The position numbers were made by a program, and so were the translations under genes. From Mactra quadrangularis (Eukaryota; Mollusca; Bivalvia; Venerida; Mactridae), in contig CM046295.1 in the NCBI GenBank assembly GCA_025267735.1, positions 8,951,270 to 9,015,269 of the forward strand: 64,000 nucleotides of DNA, given 5' to 3'. Shown piece by piece: positions 46,741 to 58,283 of this stretch. The notes under the pieces are model-generated. The model saw nothing but the letters and a program-made list of their open reading frames with translations. It was not told where the DNA came from and searched no databases. Each line of letters starts with the position of its first letter. Position 1 is the stretch's first letter.

Positions 46741-49700
46741 ATGGTTCTAACAAACGCAGAGCGTGTAGCGAGGTGGAGGAAGAAACAACGAGAAGATCCT
46801 AACAAGTATGAAGACTACAGGAAGAAAGAACGTGAACGTTACAGACGAAAAAAAGAGAGAGGTGTTGTGAAAATGGTTGATGAAATGTCTGATAGAGAAA
46901 AGAGAAGTAAACGCAAACAGTGGCGACAAACACAACAGAGTTTCAGGAACAGAAGAAAGAAAATAACAGCTGCTTTAAATGCAAATTGTTCTCCACCAAC
47001 ATCGCCAGAAGAAACACCCGAGTATCACCAACAAGAGACAGCAAGGCGACAGGGCAGGAAGAAAGTGCGGAAGGATCGTGCCACAGCCTACAGGGAAATA
47101 TTCAAACTTAAAGTAGCATTGAAAAAAGAAGAGAGATTAAAAGAGAAATATAAAAAGAGAAGTAACCGCCTAAAGAAGAAGTTATTCCCCAAATCAAGAG
47201 ATGATGATAAGCAAGTAGAAGATGTAGGCAAGAATCATGACATCAGAAAGGCAATCATGTTTTATGATATTGTCACCAAAGGCATCAAAGAAAGGTATAA
47301 CAAAACAAAAAGTTACAGACATAGAAGATATATATCAAGCCTGATATGTGGATATGATTTGATACGGAAATATCGCCTTGGCAAATATGCAAGAAAAGTA
47401 CTTGGATTCTCAGTATACCAAATTGCGAAAGCGAAGAATAATGAAGTCACAAAGGTACATGCAAAAAAGACAACCAAGAAAAGTATACAGATAAAGCAGG
47501 TGGTTGTTACATTTTTAGAAAGAGAAGACAACAGTAGGGTTAAGGCGGGTAAACGAAGTACAATCACTAGAGGTGGGATCAAGAAACAAATAAGACTTTT
47601 AAATGATGACATAAAGCATTTGCATGCTAAGTACTTGTCGGAAGTAGGGCACAGGAAGGTTTCATATAGCTTGTTTTGTTTGTTAAGACCATATTGGATT
47701 AGGCCAGCAACAGTTAATGACAGAGAGACATGCCTGTGCAAATTACATGAAAACTTTACATTTAAGCTTGAACGTAGTTTCTTTGAAAACATGTACAATA
47801 CGAAGCACATAAACGATATTATTAAAACAGTGGTGTGTGACGATCAGCAGAGTAATTGTATGTATAGAAAATGTAATGTGTGCAAGGACAAGAAGGTGCC
47901 ATTGAGAGACGGATTAGACTTAGGCAAGCAAGTAACGTGGAAAATCTGGAAAAACCGTCAAATAGAGATACCAGTCAAAAGTCAAGATGGTAAAGGAGAT
48001 AAGAAATCCACGAACAGGGTAGTAAAGGAAATAGAACAGGGTACACTTGAGAATCTGAACCAAGAAGTCAATCTGGAGATACAGAAAGTTTGCAGACATG
48101 TCTACAACATTGGCCACCAATACCGAGCCATGCGAAATCTTAAAGAGAAGCTAACAGAAGAAGAAGTTATAATACATATTGACTTCAGTGAAAACTACAT
48201 GTGCAAATTTGAAAGCGAGATCCAAAGCGTACATTTTGGAGCCTCAAAGAGGCAAATTAGTATACATACTGGTATAGCCTACACAACGGGCAAAACACTC
48301 CCGTTTGCCACATTGTCTGATTGCCTTAAACATAGCCCAGCCAGCATATGGGCACATTTGGATCCAATTTTGTTGTATCTGTCGCAGAACTCAAATCCAT
48401 GTCCAAAGGTTGTTCACTTCGTTTCAGACGGACCCACAACACAGTATCGGAACAAATATAATTTTTTTCTATTTTCAACAAGACTGTTCGAAAAGGGGTT
48501 CAAACGTGGTACATGGAACTTTATGGAAGCGGGCCATGGGAAGGGACCGGCGGACGGAATTGGAGCTGTTGTTAAACGAACGGCGGACAAAACAGTACAC
48601 ACCAATCGTGGAGATATAACCAATGCAACGGAACTCATGAATGCAATTAAGGAAACCAGAGTCCAAACATTCCTAGTAACAGACGACGATGTGTGCAAGA
48701 TTGAGAAGCTGATACCTGAAGGGATACCAACTGTGCCACAAACAATGAAAATACATCAGGTATGATAGTAACTGTCACAAAACAATGAATAATAATTATG
48801 TTATGTACTTACCATACAATACTTATAATGCTGTACTTAGGCTGGCTACTCTAAGAATGTGATTACAATTATTTCAAAGCATAAACGAAAACGTTTGCAC
48901 AGTGTAAACATTAATGTGTGTATCTGTTTAAATACATACTATAAGTAATATTTCTCATCATTACTTCTAACTACTTATGTATAAATGACATGCATTGTCT
49001 TGCTTTTCAGGTCATTGTGAACGAAAAAGGTGTGGTAAAAAGTAGGGAGCTGTCTTGTTTTTGTAAGCCAACCTGCATCTGTTATGAGCCAATTGCAACT
49101 AAACTAGCTACAGTGGTAAGAAATGATCATATTTACGCCTTAACTACATGCATACACATTTTTAGGTTGCGGTAACTACATGTACGCGCAACTTCAGGTT
49201 GCCTGAACTACACACATGTACATGCAGGCCAGCTTAAGGTTGCCAAAACTACATGTGTCATAAAAAAGTCAGTAATATATCCTTAGAGAGTATCTAAATC
49301 TATATCAGGTGTAAAACATAAAGAGTATGATATTTATCTTTCTATTACAGTACAGTTTTATTAATCTGTTAAAACATCAATATCATTTTGAAATTGGGTG
49401 CACAATAGTTTAAGTACACTGAGTTGTTTGACTTCTTATTCATTGTGTTACCGTGATATGTATTTTTGACAAGTTCATAGAATTACACGATAATTTTATG
49501 TAATAATATTTCATATATCATCAACATTGATATCTAATACAGTTGGTATCCCTTCAGGTATCAGAATCTTAATTTGCACACATCGTCGTCTGTTACTAGA
49601 AATGTTTGGACTCTGGTTTTCTTAAGTGCATTCATGAAATCCTTTGCGTTGGTTATACCAACATGATTAGTGTGTACTGTTTTGTACTGTTTATTTTTTG

Positions 49701-50720
49701 TGATTTGTTATTATTCAGCTATCTATATACATGTGGCCTGTCTGATTGTAGGACTTGTCACAAGACACACAGAATGAAGTGTCTACAGATATGGTAGTTC
49801 CAGGAAACATATCCGAGACTGGCGATCATTCATCACATCAACTGCAGTGTGAAGAGGTATGTTAATAGAAATAGAAATATGGATTGGGAAATTTTAAAAT
49901 GTCACCATGAGTGGTCTTCTTTTGTTTAACAGAGTTTGCATACAGAAACATGTTTTAACATAATTAAATGTAGTTCATATATCTAAACGTTACATAATAT
50001 TGTATTTTCTGCGTATTTTTCTTAACCAATACAGTCATTTCTCGTTATCTCGACTTTGTTGGGACCGTCGAAAAATAGTCGAGATAACGAATAGTCGAGG
50101 TAAACAAAATTTACTAAGGGAGGTAAGACTGATGTCTTCAGTAACACCTTTACCTGTTCAGAGCGTGTAGTTTAAATTAATATATCACAAATATAATCAA
50201 AATTGTTATGTTGTACGTTCACATTGACGCTATTTCCCGTATTTTCTGTATAGTAAAAGGTAAAAAAAACTATCTAGATTTATAGACATCAGTACATTTA
50301 AAGCGTCCAATCCTGCACGTGCTTCATCGTGATACTATAATTATCTCGGATATTATTTTTTATGTGTAATTCTCAATTTAGTTTACAGAAACAGACTTAA
50401 TATCAGTTGAAACAGTGGACGACTCTCTTGTTGGGAAATATTGTGTAGTAGTTTATGATGAACTACCATACCCTGGGATTATTACAGATGTAGATGCCGA
50501 CGACGAATTGGAAGTAAATGTGATGTGTCGCATAGGGCCAAATCGGTTCTTTTGGCCACTTGTTGAAGACCGCTTATGGTACTCGAAAAGAAGCATAATT
50601 ACTCTTCTTGATGATGAACCTTCAAAGGTTACCAGTCGCCATTGCCAGATAAAACCTGTTATCTGGAAATTGATTGTTAGAAAACTGGATCTCGATGATC
50701 AGGGCAAAAAGATTGTTTAA
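46741..50720 (+). CDS. DDE-like transposase-family protein, about 855 aa, four coding exons
   Basis: Exons: 46741-48759, 49011-49115, 49752-49856, 50382-50720 (TAA), all phase 0 with GT-AG introns. Residues 1-150 are very basic (VLTNAERVARWRKKQREDP), probably DNA-binding. C331, C333, H336, C366, C373, C378 and C381 could form a zinc cluster. A putative RNase H-like triad follows: D481 in IHIDFSENYM, D563 in HFVSDGPTTQYRNKYNF, E596 in WNFMEAGHGKGPADGIGA, spacing D82D33E. Exon 2 has a CxC-type motif (SCFCKPTCICYEP). The last exon looks like a small Tudor/chromo-like beta domain (GKYCVVVYDELPYPGIITDV ... FFWPLVEDRLWY). I recall similar uncharacterised multicopy proteins in fish and cnidarians, but cannot name the family. 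Flanking TTCCGTAA motifs argue that it mobilises this element. The catalytic assignment is inference. Confidence 0.8.
50034..50108. mobile_element. Fragment of a pogo-like MITE inside the transposon's last intron
   Basis: CAGTCATTTCTCGTTATCTC, then GTCGAGATAACGAATAGTCG and AGGTAAAC resembles the ends of pogo-type elements placed back to back. It lies in the intron between 49856 and 50382. Fragmentary. Confidence 0.45.
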
Positions 50721-51740
50721 AAAGAGTTTTTCAGTAATGAACTAATTCAAACGTTGTTATTAAATGTTAAATATTATCTCTGTGCTGTTTCATTTGGAAC
50801 AATAATCATTGTTGTTATACAAGGTTCAGTTAATTAAGTTGGACGTTTGTATTATTAGTTTTAATGTTGTTTGTGATATATTACAAATAAAAAATGTATT
50901 CAAAATTTAAGTCTTACCCGAAGAACAATGAAATATATCATTTACAAGTTAATAAAACATTTAATTATTGATTCTTGTTCTAGTTTTTTTTTGTGCTAAC
51001 AAGTTACGTCATTTCCGTAATACGATGTCATTTCCGTAACTTAATGTCATTTCCGTAATGGTGACATTTTGATGTCATATATACATACATTTAAATAGAA
51101 CCTGCAAATCATTGATGGGAAAACATACTTTTTATGAAATATTACCACATCTCATAAGCAGAAAAATGATACTAGTATTATTTACTATTTTCTGACACAT
51201 GAGATATGCAAAAAATGTATAAATTATTTTTTGTCTGTTTCTTACTATGATTGTCAAATTGATTTGGCATATATTCTGCTTTTTTTCATCTTGTTGCAAA
51301 AACATCATTAATATTATGTAATGATGTTATGAAATGTTTGTAGAATGTTCATTTGTGGTTTTAATATTCTTGATAAAGTCTGTTACGGAAATGACTAATT
51401 TGATGAGGGGTGTTCCGGAAATTAGGTAAAAAATATGTAATAACACTTCATTTCTCACTGCTGACAAGTTTATCTCACATATCATAGACCAGTGCATCCT
51501 AAAAATGTAATGGAAGAGAAAACATTAAAAATAATATTTTGGGTATTGCTTTATTTGAGATTCGAACAAAAATTAGAATGAGCCACCTATGTCTTGCACA
51601 CCAACACCAGGGATAACACAAAAAAGGGCAAGCCCTTATTTCCATTGTGGTACTATGCCTATATGTATGTCATGATTGCTTGTCTACATGTCTTTTCATT
51701 GTTTATTAGATTAAACATGTATGGATGTGTCTACTTTCAG

Positions 51741-54700
51741 AACATGGTTCAGAGGACATGGAAACATTACCTAATGGAATGACATTTATAACCTCTGTAA
51801 GTTTTAGTATAGCCTTTATAACATGGGGTTCCCTCCTTGTTTAGTTGTGGACTGTAGCAACTTCTCATTTCAATCTGCCGCTGACAATTACAGAATAGCT
51901 ACTTCTGCAATTAAAGAAGTTAGCTTTATGCCTCAACATGCAGATGATGCAGTTTATGCAATTGAGGCATTTCTTATCTGGTCTAATGATTAGTAAATGT
52001 GTGACTAGTTTCTCATGTATTGGCTCAGATTGTTGTAGAATTCAGTGTTTATAAACTCAATCAAAACCTCATATCTGACCGCGCTATTAGCACTTATAGT
52101 CTTACCTCAACTTAATCTCTTCAGCCAATAAGCCTCACCTTTCAATCATTGAGTGTACCATGATTTGTAGCCTGTCTGTATAAATTGTGATTCAGTGATT
52201 GTTTCCCTCTACTCAGGTAAACCAGGGTAAATTGGTACCTGAGAGAATGATAATTATAACTCTTACGTGCAATTTTTTAGCTGTACAATAAGGGACTTTA
52301 GTCAGTTATTTCCCCTTTTATACTCTTCAAATAGGTAGGTCCAATTAGAAGGATAACTCGGATTTTATCCTAACTTTTCTATGTCAATTTGCCAAAGTTA
52401 ATCTTAAATAACTTTTTTGTAAATCATTTAATTTGTTTGAAATTCAAGCTAAGTATTTTTAGGGTAAAGAACTATCTAATTTTCATCTCTTCTGTAAATA
52501 TCTGTATAAAAATTGTGTTAAAGTTTTCAATTTAGCATGTATTTCTGCCATTTATTGTGACATCTTAAAGAAACTTAATACAATGATAACATACCATGTG
52601 ATGAACAGAATTAGAAAGTAACCACAACTCTACCTGGCTTTATTATGGATTATTTCCCTTTGTAATTTTTGTGTTAAAGATTTTAAATTCGTCTTTAATG
52701 TGGTTTCCACATTACATTTCTTGTTATTATGATAATATTTAACTACAGGGTCATTGGTGGTCGATTGCTTCAAAGCATTTTACCAATTTATATAAACAAG
52801 AAAACAGACAAGGGAAGATACTCTTGTTTAACTTTAATACACCAGAGAAAGGAGTTATAGAACTTGGATTTGAAGATGATTTTGATATTTCTGAGTTTCA
52901 CCCACATGGCATCAGTGTGATACAAAATGAAGACACAGGTAAGCTGGCTTTTTTATGTTGATTGGACAGTACAACACTAGTAGGAGCAGTGGTACAAGGG
53001 TGAAACAGGTGCTTTGGGATCGAGTGGTCTCTGGTCCAAATCTTACTAGAGGCACTGCTAATTTTCTTGAGCTAGAAATTTACGTACAATTGTTCCACTC
53101 AACCCAAGTGTAAGTTGGTACTGTGAAGGTTCACCTGCGTGAAGGTGATTTAATAAATCAGGATCTTTTTAAAAAAATTGTATTTTCATATTTCTATTTA
53201 AACATGGAGTTTAACTACTATTGTGCTTTCCAATGAACATATTTCAGCCTGGTTCACAACATAGGCGGATCAAGCGTGGCCCCCCCCCCCCCCCCTGGAA
53301 TTTCCAAAATGTACCTGTCCATTAGTGTATATCTTGACTGTAAGTCATTGTTAAGTAGCATGAAGCAATTTTTTTTCGGTGCTGAACATAGATTTAATGG
53401 TTATGTCGCTTTTATTATTAATATGCTGCATTATTCTGCAAAATGTGTATAATGAAGGTTTGGACCCCCCTAGAAAAAGTTTGGACCCCCCTCGAAAAAA
53501 ATTCCCGGATATGCCCCTGCACTGTATCAGTTTAAGTGGAAATTTTTTATTCTATTTATCTATCTTTTGTGTAAGTCAATCCCTGTTGTCAAAACTTTAG
53601 GTTTTATGTGTCATCTGTCAAAAACTTTAAGTAAAAAATTATGTGAAAAATAAAAGTGATAATTGAGAGAATGAAATGATTTCAAAAATGGTTTAAAACA
53701 AAGTTAATAAAAATTAGGTAGAGGTTTGTTCAATTTGGTTTATTGGACATATCACCTGACAGATTTACCAGTATCTACCATGAGACATTCTTCTGAGATG
53801 ATTTTCAGGAAAGAGAACTCTGTTTAAATCTATATTTAGGAAAGGTAACTCTGTTTTAATATATTTTCAGGAAAGATAACTCTGTTTGTTGTAAATCATT
53901 TATCTGATAGGGACCAGATAGAAAAGTTTCAATTTAATGAGAAACATCTGATGTTGGAACATTTATTTTCTTATAGAGATGAATCCATTAATCTGTAAGT
54001 TTATCATTTATACTCCCACTTTAAACTTGGACCCAGTGGGGATTTTCACAAAAAAATATTACAAAAAAAATCTTCATAAGTCAGTTTCATATCATTAGTA
54101 ATTCAAAGATAGACGGATAATAAGCATAACTATGATAATTTATGATATTCAAAAGGTATACGCAATTCTACATAATTCTTTTGTATTTAGAACTGATGAG
54201 CAAAAAAATGGGCATATTATTAAGGTTTCTTGCTTTTGACTTACAAAAAATTTTTGTAAGAATTTTTGTGAAAAGACCCACAGGTCTGCAGTGCACTTGG
54301 TAATAGAATAGATATAATGAATTGATTGTTTGTACAAAAAAATAGATGTTTTTTTTGTGAGTAATGAAATTACTCACCTTTTGCTACAACTCTGTTGTCG
54401 TACAGGATATATTAGATCTCAATGAAGGGCTTGAAGGGTCATGTCAAGATGACCTTTTCATGTCGACCAATCAATGCGTAGCTTTTATCTAGACGAAACA
54501 CTATTAATAGCACTTTGATTTAGTAATTTCTTTTTTTAGACCAAGGTTTGCGACCTAATTTGAAAGCAGTATTATTCACAGTCTGCGATTGGAGGACGGC
54601 TCATTTTAAATTGGGTGACATAGAGGATGTAAACAAGTTACTTAACACAATCATTTTGTCATGAAAATTATAATAAAAGGTCACCTGAACGTGACCCTTG

Positions 54701-57700
54701 TTTGAAAACAGCCAGATCTAAATTAACGAGTAAGCGAGCGGACAATTTTAGATTGGGTTTTAATCAAATTGCTCTGTATACTTTTTTTTGGTACTTTATA
54801 AATCATTATTTATTTCCTTGCAGTGCCAATGATGTAGCAGCTACCAGTGAGAACAGTTTTTATTTTAGTAACTTTGCTTACTCCCGTTCACATTTAGGAG
54901 CATTATTAGAATGTTATCTTGCTCAGTTACCATGGGGAAATGTTGTATATTTTGATGGTGCAAATTATGTAGAAGCTGCTGATGGATTGCTGGTACCTAA
55001 TGGTGTTTTGTTATCTACTGATAGAAAGTAAGTTCCCTGATAGAATTACCACAGCAGTGATTTTTTGTTTCTCTAAATGTGGCCCAAAAAAATGGCTTTT
55101 TCACAATGAAAAAATCGAAAAAATTCCCAAAATAATTACCAAAATTTTCTTACAATTCATAAAAGAATATTTCCAGCAAATGAAATCTAAATGTAAAAGC
55201 AACCATTCAATGTCTGTGTTCTGTTAGGGGAATTCAAGTTCCATTGTCAGTAACATCAATATATTGATGTGGAATATTCTTAAATGGTAGGATGTGCGTT
55301 TAGGGATCGAGAGGCCACCGTTCAAGCTTTTAGGGATCAAGAGGCCCTGGTTAGATCCCCACTGTGGACGTTGCTAATTTCCTTAAGCCAGAAATTAACT
55401 CACAACTGTTCCACTCCACCCTAGTGTAAGTTGTACTTTGAGGGATCATCTGCTTGAAGGCGATTTCAATGACCAGGAGTTATCATACAAGATTGTAAAG
55501 TCGGCTGAACATGTTTATAGAATAAGAATTTGGGATTTAAAAATTGTCAAAAGTTGAACAATCTTTGGATTAGCAAGTTCAAGTTGACCTCTAAAGCAGA
55601 ACTTCATTATTAATTTGTATAATGCTCTTTCCATATTGAATAAACATGTATGTTCAAAAGCGTTTACTGTAGTTAAGTGTTATAGAATATATATAATGTT
55701 AATACAACATTTTATATTTTTCAGATATTTGTATGTAGCTAATGGTTTCTTTACATCACTAAGCATATTTGAAATTGGTGGAGATGACCGTCTCTCTATT
55801 GTACAAGTAAACTAACAAAATTTCTTGAAAATGAGTTTTTTTGTATTTTTTTTGTTTGTTTGGTTTAATGCCGTAGCAACACATTGTATAGGTAATATAA
55901 TTCTGTTGCACCAGATTGTTGGCTGCACTAAAAAGAAAATAATATTCACTGTGGAGATAGAAAGATACAGTGCCCTCCAAAAGTTCTTGGACAAAATTCA
56001 GTGTTTTCAGATTAATTTAAATTGATTCAATTTTATTCATGAATAAAAGGAAGAAAGGGTCCCCTGAGCAAATTCTAAAGTTAGCATTGATTAGTTTATG
56101 AACACATGAAATAAACAATGTTACATGGTTAAGGTCCAATGATAGTTAATTTACTTGTGTTATGCATCATCCTTTTTTCTCAAAATTTCATCTGTCCAAA
56201 AACTTTGGTGGGCACTGTAGATACCAGTAGCCTAATGACCAGAGGTAATAGCTGTAAAGTCATTTAACCTGAATAAGCATGAAACTTAGACTGTAAAATG
56301 CTTTTACTTTTTGTCGAACCTTCAATTTAAATCCCAGATTTACATGATCTTGTTAAATTCTGTCAATAGGATCATTTTAAATGATGGTTTTAAAAGCACA
56401 ATGATCATAATAAAAGGATCCCTTACTCATAATTAACCATTTGGACTTTTGTCAACTTGTCAAAAATGGAATGTTTATGCAGTAACTATAGTGGTCTTCA
56501 TAGCCAAACTTTACTGTATTTGTTATTTTATTATATTTCAGGAATATCAACTGTATTCAAGTCCTGATAATTTATTACTAGATCCTAAAACTGGTAATAT
56601 ACTGACTGGTTCTCATCATGTTGTACATCAGACTGGGGACCATCTTAATGCTCCAGATATATATAATGCTACAACCAAGGTTTGTATACATTGAACTAGA
56701 GCCGCGGCTGTGGCGTAGTGGTTAGCATGACTGACTTCGAATCCGGAGATCCGGGTTCGAATCCCAGTTGCGGCAGGTTATACCCTATACATGAGTTGTC
56801 GGCCTCGTGGTAGGATAAGTTAGTACTGGTAATAGAAAAAGTGTCCAGGAAACCTATAGTAGGAAGAGCTGGCCGTCGTGTATATGACCTATATATGTGT
56901 TGAATGCGATGTAAAAAAAAAAAAAAAAAATACAATACATTGAACTAGTTAAAAAGTAGTAGTTATCAGGGCCCGAATTAAAGCTCGCATATTCGCAAAA
57001 TGCGAGTGGATTTTGAAAATTACGAGTATCTTTAGTTTTAACTCGCAATTTTTCGCGAGATGAAATCGCCTGGAAAATAGTTCTTTCCAAACTAATGAGG
57101 CTCAAATTAGCATTGAAATGGCCAGAAAGATCGATAATATTAATTAAAATTCACTATAAAAACATGTTCGATGCTTTTTGTCTATCCCACAATTATAGCA
57201 CCCTTGTTCTTTCTATAGTTTGATATAGCACTATCTTGTTTTTATATTGCATATATAAATGATAACAATGTATGCTATCAAATTTTGGGAAAACGCTTGT
57301 GATTTTATCATTTTGCCAGTTGAAATAAAATCAACTTGCAAAATTTTGCAAGTCCATTTTTTTGTTAAATTTGAGCCCTGGTAGTTATAGTCTTGCAGCA
57401 TTCCACACATACAATATGCAGTTTAAAGTCTGCAAGTCTGCTTCTGTGTTCATTTCAGTCAATTTTACAATTTTTAACTATAATCTCTGATCGTTGATAT
57501 CACCTTCAGACAGGTGATCCCTCACATTAGCCATTTACACCTTGATGGAAAGTGATCCTAAGTTGCTTAATTTGGGCTAAAACTGTCAGAAATGTAAACT
57601 TGTGCATGAAATGCCTATTAATGAAAGATTTTTTCACAGTGGTGAAATGAGAGCTTTTTAAAATCACTTTCTTGAATAGTTAATTTTCAGCCACGTCAAT

Positions 57701-58283
57701 AACAGTATGGGAATAAATATATTACTATGATGATGCTGTGTTAATTTGTATTCATATGTAATTACAAGTTTCATACTAATTTATTTTAGCTTGATTGTGA
57801 AACAAGTTTGTACAACTTAGATTTATCACTTTTGTGTCCCCTTCTTGGTCCCCCAGTACTGAGCTAGTAGGATAAAGTTTCTTGCTCATGGAAACAACTG
57901 AGTACTTGGTTCATTTTGTATTCATGTGTATTACAAGTCTGGACAGAAGGAAACATTTTCAAATCATGGGGGTATGACTTAATACTTTTGGAGAGCAGAT
58001 TTGTCAGAACTGCATTTCTGTCTAAATGATTGGGAGAGCGAAGCTACTCTCGTTTTCTTACAAGCTTGCTGGTAACTAGTGATTGAAGAAAACTATTTTT
58101 CAATTGCAGGTATTAATGATCCATATGACAAATACAAGTCATGCTGATGGTATAACAGAGCTGTATTCTGATGATGGAAGTAACATATCTGCTGGAACAG
58201 TGGCTTCGCTATATGATAATAAAATGTTGATAGGTTCTGTTAATAATAAGTTAATGTATTGTGAAGTACGGACTTTAGACTAG
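51741..58283 (+). CDS. PON: Serum paraoxonase/arylesterase family protein, 5' end missing
   Basis: Exons 51741-51796, 52749-52938, 53871-53994, 54824-55027, 55725-55806, 56542-56679, 58110-58283 (TAG); all GT-AG with matching phases, about 321 residues. PONs are calcium-dependent six-bladed beta-propeller lactonases, secreted or membrane-anchored. Calcium and catalytic residues known from human PON1 are present in order: ED in GSEDMETLPNG, His in FHPHGIS, His in FVVNHL, ND in ANDVAA, Asn in VPNGV, DN in PDNLLLDPKTGN. The final LMYCEV holds the disulfide Cys. GSHHVV replaces the PON1 GCHPNG, so the free Cys284 is absent, which is not essential in PON1. The first exon enters with two bases of a probable Glu codon, so a 5' exon with signal/anchor peptide (about 45-50 residues) lies upstream, perhaps beyond the 44-51 kb transposon. 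Confidence 0.93.
52490..52740 (+). mobile_element. Dispersed short element, copy 2 (PON intron)
   Basis: GTTTTCAATTTAGCATGTAT, ACATACCATGTGATGAACAG, ATTATGGATTATTTCCCTTT and GGTTTCCACATTACATTTC match copies at 33443 (reverse), 62271 and 63519. Its right end lies 10-15 bases upstream of the acceptor of the exon at 52749. Confidence 0.75.
52975..53150 (+). repeat. Interspersed repeat shared by two PON introns
   Basis: GGGATCGAGTGGTCTCTGG ... ACTGCTAATTTTCTTGAGC ... TTCCACTCAACCCAAGTGTA ... GAAGGTGATTT is paralogous to 55290-55475 (GGGATCGAGAGGCCACC ... TTGCTAATTTCCTTAAGCC ... TTCCACTCCACCCTAGTGTA ... GAAGGCGATTT). It is possibly a tRNA-derived SINE with a degraded head. Confidence 0.6.
53262..53518 (+). 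mobile_element. G-tract MITE, copy 3 (PON intron)
   Basis: Starts CATAGGCGGATCAAGCG and ends GGATATGCCCCTG, with C-runs inside each end. The body GTAAGTCATTGTTAAGTAGC, ATAGATTTAATGGTTATG matches copies at 13490 and 18490. No convincing target duplication. Confidence 0.72.
53800..53892 (+). repeat. Triplicated 3' splice-site segment of a PON exon
   Basis: Three tandem versions: TTTTCAGGAAAGAGAACTCT (53802), TATTTAGGAAAGGTAACTCT (53833), TTTTCAGGAAAGATAACTCT (53864), about 31 bases apart. The last is the acceptor used by exon 53871-53994. The upstream AG sites would introduce in-frame stops. Confidence 0.85.
54047..54280. mobile_element. Palindromic MITE, copy 2 (PON intron)
   Basis: Arms TTTTCACAAAAAAATATTAC and GTAAGAATTTTTGTGAAAAG, with inner ATAAGTCAGTTTCATATC. 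The middle (ATAATAAGCATAACTATGAT) is the reverse complement of the copy at 31208-31450. Confidence 0.75.
54415..54730 (+). repeat. Interspersed repeat, copy 2
   Basis: AGATCTCAATGAAGGGC, GACCAATCAATGCGTAGCT, GGAGGACGGCTCATTTTAAA and GTAAACAAGTTACTTAACAC are the reverse complement of 42695-43030. It ends about 100 bases before the PON exon at 54824. Confidence 0.7.
55290..55480 (+). repeat. Interspersed repeat, second copy in a PON intron
   Basis: Paralogue of 52975-53150. It contains an internal tandem duplication of AAGCTTTTAGGGATCAAGAG against GCGTTTAGGGATCGAGAGGC. Confidence 0.6.
55966..56219. mobile_element. Mariner-type MITE, 254 bp (PON intron)
   Basis: TA-flanked inverted ends CAGTGCCCTCCAAAAGTTCT-TGGACA and TGTCCAAAAACTTTGGTGGG-CACTG. 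Same terminal type as 26584-26974 and 63348-63877. Confidence 0.88.
56701..56935 (+). mobile_element. tRNA-derived SINE with intact tRNA-like head and poly(A)
   Basis: Head 56701-56775: GCCGCGG at the 5' end pairs with TTGCGGC, A box TGGCGTAGTGGTTAGC, B box GGGTTCGAATCCC. A tRNA-unrelated body follows and a run of 18 A ends the element near 56930. It lies just after the donor of PON exon 56542-56679. Body sequence and head differ from the SINE family at 58486. Confidence 0.85.
56967..57380 (-). mobile_element. CAGGG-end hAT-like MITE, copy 3, 8-bp TSD (PON intron)
   Basis: Starts CAGGGCCCGAATTAAAGC and ends AAATTTGAGCCCTG. GTAGTTAT flanks exactly (56959-56966 and 57381-57388). In opposite orientation to copies at 29007 and 34575. 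AACTCGCAA and TGCGAGT motifs lie near both ends. Confidence 0.93.
57784..57895. repeat. Tail of the second SINE-like family
   Basis: TTTTAGCTTGATTGTGAAAC and CCCAGTACTGAGCTAGTAGG match 26230-26330. No tRNA-like head is retained. Confidence 0.5.

Larger units (their letters stand above)
44171..51410 (+). mobile_element. Candidate autonomous DNA transposon with DDE-like gene
   Basis: The left end region reads TGTCCCTCAAC, eight or so bases, then CTCATTTCCGTAACGACAAT (to 44206). The right end, read inwards on the minus strand, is CACCCCTCATCAAATTA then GTCATTTCCGTAACAGAC. The shared core CCCTCA + 8-9 nt + TCATTTCCGTAAC forms an inverted terminal motif. Extra CATTTCCGTAAT/C copies sit just inside both ends (44534, 44549; 51010, 51029, 51048). 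Between them is a single spliced gene of about 855 codons with poly(A) signal AATAAA at 50886. Exact ends and target duplication could not be fixed. The superfamily is not one I can name with confidence. Confidence 0.75.

Noticed and set aside
47313..47810. 165-codon minus-strand frame
   Set aside because: Antisense shadow of the transposase exon.
43861..51428. GAAATTAGGTA direct repeat (43861-43871 and 51418-51428) as a target duplication of the transposon
   Set aside because: The left copy lies 300 bases outside the terminal motif and no inverted ends adjoin it; chance is likely in AT-rich DNA.
56701..56775. Functional tRNA gene
   Set aside because: Acceptor ends pair, but the anticodon arm does not form well, and the sequence continues into a SINE body with a poly(A) tail.
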